Part shown: piece after piece, positions 21,183-31,005 of the stretch
Layout: each line of letters starts with the position of its first letter
How positions within the stretch are numbered: the first letter of the stretch is position 1
DNA from: Agromyces allii
GTDB taxonomy: Bacteria > Actinomycetota > Actinomycetes > Actinomycetales > Microbacteriaceae
DNA length: 38,814 nucleotides
Assembly: GCF_009749385.1 (NCBI RefSeq)
Contig: NZ_WBIN01000019.1
Span: 1 to 38,814 of the forward strand
Direction: 5' to 3'
The notes under the pieces: generated by a model
Told to the model about the DNA's origin: nothing
Database searches by the model: none
Seen by the model: only the letters and a program-made list of their open reading frames with translations
Program-made: the position numbers and the translations under genes

Positions 21183-23432
21183 GTGCAGAAGAGTCCTGCG
21201 CGCCCACGGCGCGGCATCGTCGCCGCCGTGGTCGCACTCGTGTTGGCGTTCGCGAGCGTGGGGGCCGGCAGCGCGCCGGCGTTCGCGGCCGAGACGAACG
21301 GCACGGTCACCGGCAAGGTCACCGCTCCCGCCGGTTCGAAGGTGTACGTCTCGTTGGTGCGCCAAGGCGCGACCTACGCCAGCTCGCTGCTCGCCGCCGA
21401 CGGCACGTACACGCTCTCGGCGGCAGCGGGTTCGTACACGCTGTGGTTCTGGGACTCCATCCCGGCGACGCGCACCTACCACCCGGCGCTCACGGAGTAC
21501 TGGAACGACAAGTACACCCCGCAGACCGCGACGTACTTCGCCCTCGGGGCCGGCGCGAAGCTCGCGAACATGAACGCCACCATGGTCAAGGGCGGGGTCA
21601 TCACCGGCAAGGTCACCGTGCCGTCGGGGTCGTCGTCGGTTCCCGCCAAGGGTGCGAAGGCATACGTGACGCTCGAGGGCTCGAACGTCACGACCCAGGC
21701 CAACGTCATCGAAAGCGACGCGAGCGGCACCTACCTGCTGAGTGGTCTCCCGTCAGGGCGATACACCCTGGGCATCTCGCAGTCACCGGCCGGCAACGCG
21801 CAGACGTGGCCGTGGACCCCGCGCAACGGGCTCGTGACGGTCACGACCGGCGCCGTGACATCCGGTATCGATCTGCTCCTCGTCGGACCGCAGGTCTCGG
21901 TGGTCTCCCATACGCTCGGCGGCGATGCGGTCGTCGGCAGCCGGCTCTACACGAGAACGGTGCTCTCGCCGTACGACGCCGTCAAGACCTACCGCTGGTA
22001 CGCCGACGGCGTGCTGATCGACGGGGCGACGAGCGACGAGTTCCTGCTGACGAGCGCGCAGGCGGGCAAGTCGATCACCGCCGAGGTGACCGCGACGGCC
22101 CCGAACTACGCCACGACGAAGGCCAGCACGTCGGCAAGCGCTCGGGTGCTCACGGCCGGCACCCCGAGCGCCACGGGCGTGCCGAAGGTCGGGGCGAGCC
22201 TCACGGCCACGCCCGGCACGTGGACCGCCGGCACCGTCTTCACGTACCAGTGGTACGCCGACGGCGTGGCGATCTCGGGCGCGACGGGCAAGACGCTCGC
22301 GATCACGAGCGCGCTCGCGGGCACGTACCTGAGCGTGTGGGTGACCGGCACGCAGCCGGGCTACGGCACCGCCACTCGCACGGGGTACTCGGAGGGCCGG
22401 GTCGCGGCCACGCCGGTCCCGAAGATCAGCGGCACCGTCGCGGTCGGGAGCACGCTGACCGCCGTGCCTGGCACGTGGACCGCGGGCACGAAGCTGACGT
22501 ACCAGTGGAAAGCCGACGGATCGGCGATCGGCGGTGCGACGGCTTCGACGTTCAAGCTCACGAGCGCGCAGGCGGGCAAGGCGATCACGGTGGCGACCAC
22601 GGGTACGCTGCCGGGGTATCCGACGGCGACCGAGACGAGCGCGGCGACCGCGAAGGTGATCACCCGGGGTGTCGCGACCGTGACCGGAACGACCAACGTC
22701 GGCAGCACGTTGACGGCGAACCCGGGCACGTGGACCGCGGGCACGACGTTCACGTATGCGTGGTCGGCGAACGGCGCGGCGATCAGCGGGGCCACGGCGA
22801 AGACGTTCAAGCCCACGAGCGCGCAGGCGGGCAAGACGATCGCCGTGAAGGTGACCGGCAAGCTGGCCGGATTCGCGACGGCCTCGAGCACGAGCGCCGC
22901 GACCGCGACGAAGGTCGCGACCACGTCGGCGCCGACGATCAGCGGAACGGCCGCGGTGGGTGCGACCCTGACGGCTGCGCCGGGCACGTGGACGTCGGGC
23001 TCGGCGTTGACGTACCGGTGGTACGCCGACGCCGTGGCGATCAGCGGTGCGACGGCGAAGACGTTCAAGCTCACGAGCGCGCAGGCGGGCAAGGCGATCA
23101 CGGTCAAGGCCACGGGCACGCTGTCGGGCTATCCGACGGTGACCCGCACGAGCGCGGCGACGGCGAAGGTGATCACGAAGGGCGTTCCCACGGTGAGCGG
23201 CACGGCGAAGGTGGGCAGCACGCTGACGGCGAACCCGGGCACGTGGACTTCGGGCACGACCCTGACGTACCGGTGGTCGGCGAACGGCACGGTGATCGCA
23301 GGCGCGACGGCGAAGACGTTCAAGCTCACGAGCGCGCAGGCGGGCAAGACCGTGCGGGTCACGGTGACGGGCGCGCGCACGGGATACGCCACGGCATCGA
23401 GCTCGAGCGCCTCGACGGCGATCGTCACGTAG
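21183..23432 (+). CDS. Secreted Ig-like repeat protein, candidate pilus-associated surface protein
   Basis: The 749-residue protein begins with a signal peptide (about 1-35, ending SAPAFAAET). Two carboxypeptidase-regulatory/prealbumin-like domains follow: GTVTGKVTAPAGSKVYVSL from about 40, including TEYWNDKYTPQTATYF, and GGVITGKVTVPSGSS from about 138. Six tandem Ig-like repeats of about 85 residues run from about 237 to the end, each with VGxxLTAxPGTWTxGTxxTYxWxAxGxxIxGATxxTFKLTSAQAGKxIxVxxTG. There is no LPXTG motif, membrane anchor or enzyme motif, so attachment must be non-covalent or the protein is released. It lies between rpoC and pilB, has its own promoter and terminator, and could be an adhesin or tip factor. 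That role is inference from position. GTG at 21183 follows GGAGGG closely. Confidence 0.85.
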   Translation: MQKSPARPRRGIVAAVVALVLAFASVGAGSAPAFAAETNGTVTGKVTAPAGSKVYVSLVRQGATYASSLLAADGTYTLSAAAGSYTLWFWDSIPATRTYHPALTEYWNDKYTPQTATYFALGAGAKLANMNATMVKGGVITGKVTVPSGSSSVPAKGAKAYVTLEGSNVTTQANVIESDASGTYLLSGLPSGRYTLGISQSPAGNAQTWPWTPRNGLVTVTTGAVTSGIDLLLVGPQVSVVSHTLGGDAVVGSRLYTRTVLSPYDAVKTYRWYADGVLIDGATSDEFLLTSAQAGKSITAEVTATAPNYATTKASTSASARVLTAGTPSATGVPKVGASLTATPGTWTAGTVFTYQWYADGVAISGATGKTLAITSALAGTYLSVWVTGTQPGYGTATRTGYSEGRVAATPVPKISGTVAVGSTLTAVPGTWTAGTKLTYQWKADGSAIGGATASTFKLTSAQAGKAITVATTGTLPGYPTATETSAATAKVITRGVATVTGTTNVGSTLTANPGTWTAGTTFTYAWSANGAAISGATAKTFKPTSAQAGKTIAVKVTGKLAGFATASSTSAATATKVATTSAPTISGTAAVGATLTAAPGTWTSGSALTYRWYADAVAISGATAKTFKLTSAQAGKAITVKATGTLSGYPTVTRTSAATAKVITKGVPTVSGTAKVGSTLTANPGTWTSGTTLTYRWSANGTVIAGATAKTFKLTSAQAGKTVRVTVTGARTGYATASSSSASTAIVT
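21892..23432 (+). repeat. Six tandem Ig-like coding repeats of about 255 bases
   Basis: Units begin near 21892, 22151, 22407, 22661, 22919 and 23172, at 253 to 259 base intervals. The first two are divergent. The last four share long near-identical DNA blocks (for example ACGTTCAAGCTCACGAGCGC in units 3, 5 and 6), which points to recent duplication or gene conversion and possible length variation between strains. Confidence 0.85.
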
Positions 23433-23456
23433 GGATCCGCCCGGCACAGCACGACT

Positions 23457-23494
23457 CGAACGGATGCCGCGACGCTCGTCGCGGCATCCGTTCG
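23457..23494 (+). terminator. Terminator after the Ig-repeat gene
   Basis: Bases 23457-23474 and 23477-23494 are perfect 18-base complements centred on CT, 24 bases after the stop codon. The arms begin CGAACGGATGCCGC. This isolates the pilB operon from the Ig-repeat gene. Confidence 0.82.
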
Positions 23495-23567
23495 CCGTTT
23501 GCGAGGTGACGACGTCGGCGGTCGCCGCGGACCCTGCTGGCCGCGCCGCCGCCGCTGCGACGACAGG

Positions 23568-23636
23568 GGGTGCCCCGCACCCGTTCGGGAGCCCCCCGCT
23601 CTGGGGGCCGCGGTCGGCGGCACGCGAATCTACTGT
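23568..23636 (+). promoter_or_regulatory. Candidate pilB promoter region with two palindromes
   Basis: TACTGT (23631-23636) is a possible -10 box with a start near 23643. Upstream are GGGTGC-CCC-GCACCC (23568-23582) and GCCCCC-CGCTCT-GGGGGC (23591-23608). The second would be centred about 43 bases before the start and loosely resembles the C-run/G-run elements at 12218 and 28176. In GC-rich DNA such palindromes can arise by chance. The rest of the 293-base gap shows nothing else apart from the terminator. Confidence 0.35.
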
Positions 23637-23725
23637 GTTCCCACACGTGTTGACCCGATGCGTGGTGCTCACCCCGGTGCGGTGGTCGGCCCGACGACCG
23701 CTCCGACCCGACCGTGCGGAGCGAC

Positions 23726-25396
23726 ATGCCAGTTCTGGGCGAGATCCTGATCCTGCAGGGCGATGTCCCCTACGAGCATCTGCACGAGGTCACGTCGGTC
23801 GACGACTCCGACGAGCGCGCCGTGCAGTCGCTCGTCACGCGGGGCCTCATCACCGAGCGGCAGTTGCAGCGTGCGCGGGCCGCGCAGGCCGGCGTGCCGT
23901 ACATCGACGACCTGCTCGACTACCCGGTCGAGCAGGAGGCCGTCGACCTCGTGGGGCCTTCGACATGCCGGCGGCACTCGGTGCTGCCGATCGCGGTGAC
24001 GGTCGACACGATCATCCTCGCGATGGCCACGCCCGGCGACGTCTTCGCGCTCGACGACGTGCGTGTCGAGTCGGGTCTGACGGTGAGTCCGGTCGTCGCC
24101 GACCGGGAGCAGCTGCTCAGCATGATCGACCGGTACCACCGCGCCGACGAGGAGCTGCTCGACCTCGCCACGACGCTCGAGGGCGAGGCCGAGGCATCCC
24201 TCACCGAGACGTTCCAGGTCGCCGATGCCGACGACGACGCGCCGATCGTGCGACTGGTCAACGTGCTGGTGTCGCAGGCGATCGCAGACTCGGCGTCCGA
24301 CATCCACATCGAGCCGCAGGAGCATTCGCTGCGGGTGCGGTACCGCATCGACGGCGTGCTGCACGAGATGCAGAGCGCGCCCAAGTCCATTCAGAGCGGG
24401 GTGATCTCGCGCCTGAAGATCATGGCCGACATCGACATCGCCGAGCGCCGCAAGCCGCAGGACGGCCGCATGTCGGCGGTCGTGGGCGGGCGCAAGATCG
24501 ACGTGCGCGTGGCGACGCTGCCGACGGTGTGGGGCGAGAAGGTCGTCATGCGAATCCTCGACAACTCGCATGCGAGCCTCGACCTGCGCGACCTCGGGCT
24601 GAGCCCGGCGAACCAGGCGGTGTTCGAGCGGTCGTACCGCAAGCCGCACGGCATGATCCTGGTCACCGGTCCGACGGGGTCGGGCAAGTCGACGACGCTC
24701 TACGCGACGCTGAACGCGGTGGCGCGGTCGGAGGTCAACGTGATCACCGTCGAGGATCCGGTCGAGTACCGCATGAACGGCATCAACCAGGTGCAGGTGA
24801 ACACCAAGGCGGGCCTGACGTTCGCGAGCGCGCTGCGCAGCATCCTGCGCTCCGACCCCGACATCGTGCTCGTGGGCGAGATCCGCGACCGTGAGACGGC
24901 GCAGATCGCGATCGAGGCGTCGCTCACCGGCCACCTCGTGCTCTCGACGCTGCACACGAACGATGCGGCCAGCGCGGTGACGCGTCTGACCGAGATGGGC
25001 GTCGAGCCGTTCCTCGTGGGGTCCGCGGTCGACTGCGTGGTCGCGCAGCGGCTGGCCCGTCGGCTCTGCGAACGGTGCAAGGCGCCGCTCGAGGTCACGC
25101 GCGAGGAGCTCGCGGTGCTGCGCTTCGAACTGGCACCGGGCGAGGGCCTGCCCGAGATCTTCGGCGCCGTGGGCTGCCAGGCCTGCGCGAAGACGGGCTA
25201 CAAGGGCCGCATCGCGCTGCACGAGGTCATGGAGGTCGACGAGCAGCTCGAGCGCCTCGCCGTCGCGCGGGCGGCCGCGAGCGAGATCGGCGCGATGGCG
25301 CGTCGGAACGGCATGAGCTCGCTGCGCGACGACGGCTGGGCGAAGGTGCGCGACGGCGTCACCTCGATCGAAGAGGTGCTGCGCGTCGCGATCTAG
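23726..25396 (+). CDS. pilB: Type IV pilus extension ATPase PilB
   Basis: PilB is the cytoplasmic hexameric ATPase that drives pilin addition. The 556-residue protein has an N-terminal MshEN/GspE-N domain (about 25-140, LVTRGLITERQLQRARAAQAGVPYIDDLLDYPV), then NVLVSQAIADSASDIHIEP. Walker A is GPTGSGKSTTLYATLN (about 314), the Asp box VITVEDPVEYRMNGINQVQVN, Walker B DPDIVLVGEIRDRETA and the His box TGHLVLSTLHTNDA. A zinc-binding four-Cys motif, Cys448/451 (CERC) and Cys484/487 (CQAC), marks assembly ATPases rather than PilT. ATG at 23726 is chosen over GTG 23714 because GGAG lies just before it. It heads the pilB-pilT-pilC operon. Confidence 0.96.
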   Translation: MPVLGEILILQGDVPYEHLHEVTSVDDSDERAVQSLVTRGLITERQLQRARAAQAGVPYIDDLLDYPVEQEAVDLVGPSTCRRHSVLPIAVTVDTIILAMATPGDVFALDDVRVESGLTVSPVVADREQLLSMIDRYHRADEELLDLATTLEGEAEASLTETFQVADADDDAPIVRLVNVLVSQAIADSASDIHIEPQEHSLRVRYRIDGVLHEMQSAPKSIQSGVISRLKIMADIDIAERRKPQDGRMSAVVGGRKIDVRVATLPTVWGEKVVMRILDNSHASLDLRDLGLSPANQAVFERSYRKPHGMILVTGPTGSGKSTTLYATLNAVARSEVNVITVEDPVEYRMNGINQVQVNTKAGLTFASALRSILRSDPDIVLVGEIRDRETAQIAIEASLTGHLVLSTLHTNDAASAVTRLTEMGVEPFLVGSAVDCVVAQRLARRLCERCKAPLEVTREELAVLRFELAPGEGLPEIFGAVGCQACAKTGYKGRIALHEVMEVDEQLERLAVARAAASEIGAMARRNGMSSLRDDGWAKVRDGVTSIEEVLRVAI

Positions 25397-25425
25397 CGAG
25401 CGCGGCGCGAGGCACGGAGCGGGAC

Positions 25426-25448
25426 ATGAGCATCACGAGAGGCATGCG

Positions 25449-25452
<4 letters not shown>
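25426..25452 (+). CDS. Eight-codon mini-ORF whose stop overlaps the pilT start
   Basis: ATG at 25426 follows GGAG (25416-25419) at 6 bases and reads MSITRGMR, then TGA at 25450-25452, which overlaps the pilT ATG at 25449 (ATGA). If translated it would couple ribosomes from the pilB-pilT gap into pilT. It may instead be chance; pilT also has its own GAGAGG 6 bases upstream. Confidence 0.35.
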
Positions 25453-26854
<1,402 letters not shown>

Positions 26855-26855
<1 letters not shown>

Positions 26856-28090
26856 TGGCCACGGCCCAGTACACGTACACCGGTCGCGACACGGCCGGCA
26901 AGCTCGTCAAGGGGCGAATGGATGCCTCGAGCGAGTCGTCCGTCGCGGGGCGCCTGGCGGTCATGGGGCTCGCACCCGTGTCGATCGAGGAGGCGCACCC
27001 GGGCACCGGCCTGCAGCGCGAGATCTCGTTCGGCGGCAGCGGCAACGAGAACGTGCCGCTGAAGGACCTCGCGATCATGTCTCGCCAGATGGCCACGATG
27101 ATCGGCGCGGGCCTGTCGATCCTGCGCACGCTCTCGGTGCTCGAGTCGCAGACCTCGTCGAAGAACCTCCAGCGCATGCTCACGAAGGTGCGCGACGAGG
27201 TCGAGCGCGGCGGGTCGGTGTCGGAGTCGTTCGCGGCGTTCGACCACACGTTCCCGCCGGTCATGATCAGCATGATGCGCGCGGGCGAGACCGGCGGATT
27301 CCTCGACCGGGCGCTGGCCTCGGTGGCCGAGACCTTCGAGAAGGAGGTGAAGCTCCGCGCGGCGATCCGCTCGGCGCTCACCTACCCCGTGATCGTGCTC
27401 ATCATGGCCGTGTTCGCCGTGATCGGCATGCTCGTGTTCATCGTGCCGATCTTCAAGGACATGTTCGAGGGCCTCGGCAGCGAGCTGCCCTGGCCGACCC
27501 AGCTGCTCGTGACGCTCTCGGAGCAGATGGTCTGGATCCTGCCCGTCGTGCTCGTGCTCGGCCTCGCCTCGTGGATCTGGTGGGCCCGCAACAAGCACAC
27601 CGCGAGGGTGCGTCGCACGATCGACCCGTGGAAGCTGCGGGCGCCCGTCTTCGGCCCGCTCGCGCGCAAGGTCGCGATCGCGCGGTTCGCGCGCAACCTC
27701 TCGAACATGACCGGCGCCGGCGTGCCTATTCTCCAGTCGCTGAAGATCGTCGGCGAGACGTCGGGCAACTGGGTCATCGAGCAGGCGCTCGACCGCGTGG
27801 GGGAGCAGGTGCGCAAGGGCAGCTCACTCTCTGCGCCGCTCGCGGCCGAGCAGGTGTTCCCGCCCATGGTCACGCAGATGGTGTCGGTGGGCGAGGACTC
27901 GGGCGCGCTCGAGCCCATGCTCGACAAGGTCGCCGAGTTCTACGAGCAGGAGGTCGAGACAGCCTCGGAGCAGCTCACGGCGACCATCGAGCCGCTCATG
28001 ATCGCGCTGCTCGGCGTGGTCATCGGCGGCATGGTCATCGCGCTCTACCTGCCCATCTTCTCGATCGCCACGGCGGTGCAGGGCGGCTGA
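26855..28090 (+). CDS. pilC: Type IV pilus inner-membrane platform protein PilC
   Basis: PilC anchors the ATPases at the membrane and guides pilins into the fibre. The 411-residue protein has the usual cytoplasmic-TM-cytoplasmic-TM-TM plan. Two homologous T2SSF domains are visible, one at about 70-190 (LAIMSRQMATMIGAGLSILRTL...PPVMISMMRAGETGGFLDRALASVAETFE). The other is at about 275-395 (ARFARNLSNMTGAGVPILQSLKIV...PPMVTQMVSVGEDSGALEPMLDKVAEFYE). Hydrophobic spans run at about 172-200 (ALTYPVIVLIMAVFAVIGML), 220-245 and at the end (PLMIALLGVVIGGMVIALYLPIF). The start ATG overlaps the pilT stop. A hairpin follows, so pilA is a separate unit. Confidence 0.95.
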
Positions 28091-28122
28091 CACGCATCCG
28101 TCGATGCGGTGACGGATGCCGC

Positions 28123-28148
28123 AGCCACCCGATGCTCATCGGGTGGCT
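28123..28148 (+). terminator. Terminator after pilC
   Basis: AGCCACCCGATG (28123-28134) and CATCGGGTGGCT (28137-28148) are perfect 12-base complements centred on CT, 33 bases after the pilC stop. Confidence 0.7.
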
Positions 28149-28175
28149 CCGCCATGCGGTCGATGCGTTCGTATT

Positions 28176-28194
28176 GACCCCCGGAAAGGGGGTC
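28176..28194. promoter_or_regulatory. C-run/G-run palindrome upstream of pilA
   Basis: GACCCCC-GGAAA-GGGGGTC has perfect 7-base arms and a 5-base centre. It resembles the element between the LuxR-type gene and the small-gene pair (12218). It is 18 bases past the pilC hairpin and follows TT, so it is unlikely to be a second terminator. A second, weaker pair, GGGT-N7-ACCC, lies at 28202-28216. Confidence 0.45.
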
Positions 28195-28250
28195 TGATCT
28201 GGGGTAAATGTCACCCATCGTGGGACTTCCCGGCCGTGAGAGCGCGTTCC

Positions 28251-28256
28251 TAGACT
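28251..28256 (+). promoter_or_regulatory. Likely pilA -10 box (TAGACT)
   Basis: TAGACT predicts a start near 28263 and a 45-base leader to the GTG at 28308. No good -35 box lies at the right distance, which would fit a promoter that needs an activator. Confidence 0.5.
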
Positions 28257-28307
28257 CACCTCACAGCCGGCCCCCGCCGGGTGAGAACCCGAAAGAATGG
28301 AAGCACC

Positions 28308-28742
28308 GTGATCAAGCGGATCCTGGCGTCGCTCGAGGAGCGCCGTCGCAACCTCAAGGATGAGGACAAGGGCTTCACGCTCATCGAGCTGCTCGTCGTC
28401 GTCATCATCATCGGCGTGCTCGTCGCCATCGCGATCCCCGTGTATATCGGGCTGCAGAACGGGGCGAAGGATGCCGCGGCTAAGTCCGACCTGACGAACG
28501 CGAAGATCGCCGTCGTCGCGTACTACGCCGACGGCAAGACCGGCACGCCGGGCGCCGCAGCACTCGCGCCCTACGGATACACACAGAGCAGCAACGTCAG
28601 TGCCCTTGATCTCACCGGGGTCACCAGTGCGACCGCCTTCTGCATTAAGGCCGACAGCACCAGCGACGGAGGGCCGACATTCAACATCACCCAGGCCACG
28701 TCCGTTCTGAAGGGCGCGACCTGCGGGGCCGGCACGCCGTAA
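28308..28742 (+). CDS. pilA: Major type IV pilin PilA
   Basis: This 144-residue prepilin has a 22-residue charged leader ending KDEDKG, a cut before Phe, and the N-methylated hydrophobic helix FTLIELLVVVIIIGVLVAIAIPVY with Glu at mature position 5. The globular part includes an alpha-helical spine (GAKDAAAKSDLTNAKIAVVAYYADG) and two C-terminal cysteines (FCIKADS... and GATCGAG) that could close a D-region loop. PilD in the same locus should process it. GTG at 28308 is preferred (GGAAG just upstream); GTG 28281 is in frame but would overlap the leader and has no binding site. It has its own promoter and is followed by a hairpin, typical for the most abundant subunit. Confidence 0.93.
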   Translation: MIKRILASLEERRRNLKDEDKGFTLIELLVVVIIIGVLVAIAIPVYIGLQNGAKDAAAKSDLTNAKIAVVAYYADGKTGTPGAAALAPYGYTQSSNVSALDLTGVTSATAFCIKADSTSDGGPTFNITQATSVLKGATCGAGTP

Positions 28743-28749
28743 CTCGTCC

Positions 28750-28784
28750 AGGAGCGGGGCGCCCCTACCAGGCGCCCCGCTCCT
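28750..28784 (+). terminator. Hairpin after pilA, terminator or attenuator
   Basis: AGGAGCGGGGCGCC (28750-28763) and GGCGCCCCGCTCCT (28771-28784) form a perfect 14-bp stem with a 7-base loop, 8 bases after the pilA stop. With no obvious new promoter before the next gene, partial read-through would give much PilA and little minor pilin. Confidence 0.78.
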
Positions 28785-28837
28785 CGGCACCATTCGATCC
28801 ACCCACTGACGGCATACCCGAAGCCCGAAGGAACCAC

Positions 28838-30286
28838 GTGCTCCCACGCACCCGCCCTGCACCTGAGGTCGAAGTCGGCGATGAAGCCGGCCTCGGCCTC
28901 GTCGAGGTGCTCGTCGCAATGCTCGTGTTCGCGATCGTCGCCGTGAGTGTCGCCTACTCGCTCACGTTCACGCTCTCGAACACCCGCGATGCCAAGGCGC
29001 GCCAGATCGCGCTGAACCTCGCCTCGCAGGAGATCGACGAGGTTCGTGCGGTCGGCAACCCGTTCAAGGTGCACTCCGAGACGACGGTGGTCACGCAAGA
29101 CGGTGAGACCTATACGATCCAGCGTTCGGTCGCATGGGTCACCTCCACCGGTTCCGACCTCTCGTGCAACGTATCGGGGGGCAGTTACCGCTACAAGCAG
29201 GTGAACGTCACCGTCGGGTGGGCGAACAAGGGGCCGACGGGCATCCCGGCTCGCAGCGACACCCTGCTCGCACCGGCCACACGAATCAACGCCCCGTCGA
29301 CCGGCACGATCCTCGTTTCGGTCAAGGGAGCCGACGGGCTGCCCGAAGCGGGGGTCACGCCATCGGTCTCGCCTTCGCCTGGCACCGGGGTCACGATCGA
29401 GCCGACGGATGTCGAGGGCTGCTCGTACATCCTCGGCGCCGCCCCCGGCAGCTACACCGTGAGCATCAGCAGGTCTGGATACCTCGATGTCGCGCAGCAG
29501 GCATCGCCCTCGGTCGTGGGCGTCGTGGCCGTCGGTGCGTCGACGGCGTTCCAGTTCCAGTACGACCAGGCGGCCAGCTTCCCGGTGCGCTACGCCTCGA
29601 ACGCGCTTCGCCTGCCGACTCAGACGCCTGCCGTACCGGCCGTGAAGATCGAGTACCCGGCCGAGCTGACCACCACCTATACGAACTCGAGCGGCACGTG
29701 GCCGTTCGCCACGACGGTCACCGAAGCGAGCAGCGCCACGGCCCCAGCGGGCGCGCTCGGCACCGGGACGGCCGCGACGGCCCTCCACCCCTATGCAACG
29801 GGCTACCAAGCGTTCGCCGGCACGAGCACCGCGACCTGCACGGTGCACGATCCCTCGTCCTGGGCTCCAGACACGAGGGTGACGCCCGCCCTCATCGGCT
29901 CGCGTTCCGTGTTCCAGAGCACGACGCCTGGAGGTACGGCTGCGACGCTGGCGGTGCCCATGGGGCTCGTCGATGTCGTGCGGCCGACGTCGACTCGCAC
30001 CTATCTCGTCGCCATTCGGCAGCCTGACCAGATCATCCCGGGCCAGCCCGCCTGTACGGGATCGCTGACCTACTCGTTCGGCAACATCCTGACCACGACG
30101 GCTACCCGGGTCGCGCTGCCGTTCGGGTCCTGGAAGCTCTACGCCGTGACGAGCACCGGTACGACATACAACGCGACGACGGTGCTCACGACGGGCGTTA
30201 CTCGGCGGACGCCCGGAACGGACCCCGTCGCGAGCGGCACGACCCAGGGTCTGCTCGCCCTCGACCCTCGGGGGGTCGCCCCGTGA
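28838..30286 (+). CDS. Large PilV-like minor pilin
   Basis: The 482-residue protein starts with a class III-type prepilin signal: leader ending GDEAG, then LGLVEVLVAMLVFAIVAVSVAYSL, with Glu at mature position 5 and Leu rather than Phe at position 1. It is far larger than usual PilV proteins (under 200 residues). After the pilin helix comes a first domain (to about 145). A carboxypeptidase-regulatory-like beta domain follows (about 160-230, GTILVSVKGADGLPEAGVTPSVSP...YILGAAPGSYTVSISRSGYLDVAQQ), then a long Thr/Ser/Ala-rich beta region with few cysteines. It probably sits at the pilus tip. GTG at 28838 follows GAAGGAA. Its stop overlaps the next start. Confidence 0.82.
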   Translation: MLPRTRPAPEVEVGDEAGLGLVEVLVAMLVFAIVAVSVAYSLTFTLSNTRDAKARQIALNLASQEIDEVRAVGNPFKVHSETTVVTQDGETYTIQRSVAWVTSTGSDLSCNVSGGSYRYKQVNVTVGWANKGPTGIPARSDTLLAPATRINAPSTGTILVSVKGADGLPEAGVTPSVSPSPGTGVTIEPTDVEGCSYILGAAPGSYTVSISRSGYLDVAQQASPSVVGVVAVGASTAFQFQYDQAASFPVRYASNALRLPTQTPAVPAVKIEYPAELTTTYTNSSGTWPFATTVTEASSATAPAGALGTGTAATALHPYATGYQAFAGTSTATCTVHDPSSWAPDTRVTPALIGSRSVFQSTTPGGTAATLAVPMGLVDVVRPTSTRTYLVAIRQPDQIIPGQPACTGSLTYSFGNILTTTATRVALPFGSWKLYAVTSTGTTYNATTVLTTGVTRRTPGTDPVASGTTQGLLALDPRGVAP

Positions 30287-31005
30287 TGCGCGGTATCCGT
30301 CGCCGCCTGGCGACCGACGAGTCGGGGTTCAGCCTCGTCGAACTGCTCGTCGCGATCATCCTCATGGGCATCGTGCTCACGATGATCGCGAACATCTACA
30401 TCTCGACGGTCAAGGCGACCGATCAGGCAGGCAGCCGGCACGCGTCCACGGGCAACGCGTCGAACGTCGCGAATGAACTCAACGCCGTCATCCGGTTCGC
30501 AACGACCAATCCGGTCGCAGGTGCGACCGACCCGGCGCCCGCTCTGCTCGCCGGCACGACCACGCGTGTCGTTTTGATGTCGACGATCGGCGCACCTCCG
30601 ACGGTCGAGGCCGGCGGACGCCCGACCAAGCCCACGCTCGTGGAGTTCCAGCGCACGTCGGCCGGTCAGATGCAGGAGCGGCGCTGGAACCCGACGGCGT
30701 CGGGCACCACTTGGGTCTTCGCGGGCACCGACCCGACCGCGACCACCCCGGCCTCCACGCAATTGCTGGGCGGCACGATGCCTGCTGGCACCGTGTTCAG
30801 GTACTTCAAGGCCGACGACGGGGTCGATACGACGAACGAGGAGATCGTGCCCGCAGTAGGGGGTCTGACCAGCGCGCAACTGCCCCTCGTCGCGTCGATC
30901 GAGGTGCGGATCAGCATGGTGCCGCCGAACAAGCCGACCGCGACCCCCGTGGTCATCGTCAACCGCATCGCCCTCGCCAACCTCGGCCTCCGGGAGACCT
31001 CATGA
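30286..31005 (+). CDS. PilW-like minor pilin
   Basis: The 239-residue prepilin has a 14-residue leader (MRGIRRRLATDESG), then FSLVELLVAIILMGIVLTMIANIYIST with Glu at mature position 5. The rest is a beta-rich domain of about 200 residues with no recognised motif. ATG at 30286 overlaps the preceding stop (TGATG); GTG at 30283 would add one residue and also overlaps. It ends in an ATGA overlap with the next gene, so the three minor pilins are translationally coupled. In other systems PilV, PilW and PilX form the tip-priming complex. The assignment to PilW rests on order and size. Confidence 0.8.
   Translation: MRGIRRRLATDESGFSLVELLVAIILMGIVLTMIANIYISTVKATDQAGSRHASTGNASNVANELNAVIRFATTNPVAGATDPAPALLAGTTTRVVLMSTIGAPPTVEAGGRPTKPTLVEFQRTSAGQMQERRWNPTASGTTWVFAGTDPTATTPASTQLLGGTMPAGTVFRYFKADDGVDTTNEEIVPAVGGLTSAQLPLVASIEVRISMVPPNKPTATPVVIVNRIALANLGLRETS

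Noticed and set aside
22151..23432. Regular 255-base repeats as a non-coding array
   Set aside because: They are in frame throughout and encode Ig-like domains.
23714..23725. GTG at 23714 as the pilB start
   Set aside because: It has no ribosome binding site; the GGAG at 23718 serves the ATG at 23726.
28091..28307. A possible small RNA in the pilC-pilA gap
   Set aside because: The inverted repeats are explained by a terminator and an operator-like element; no promoter-plus-terminator pair encloses a separate transcript.
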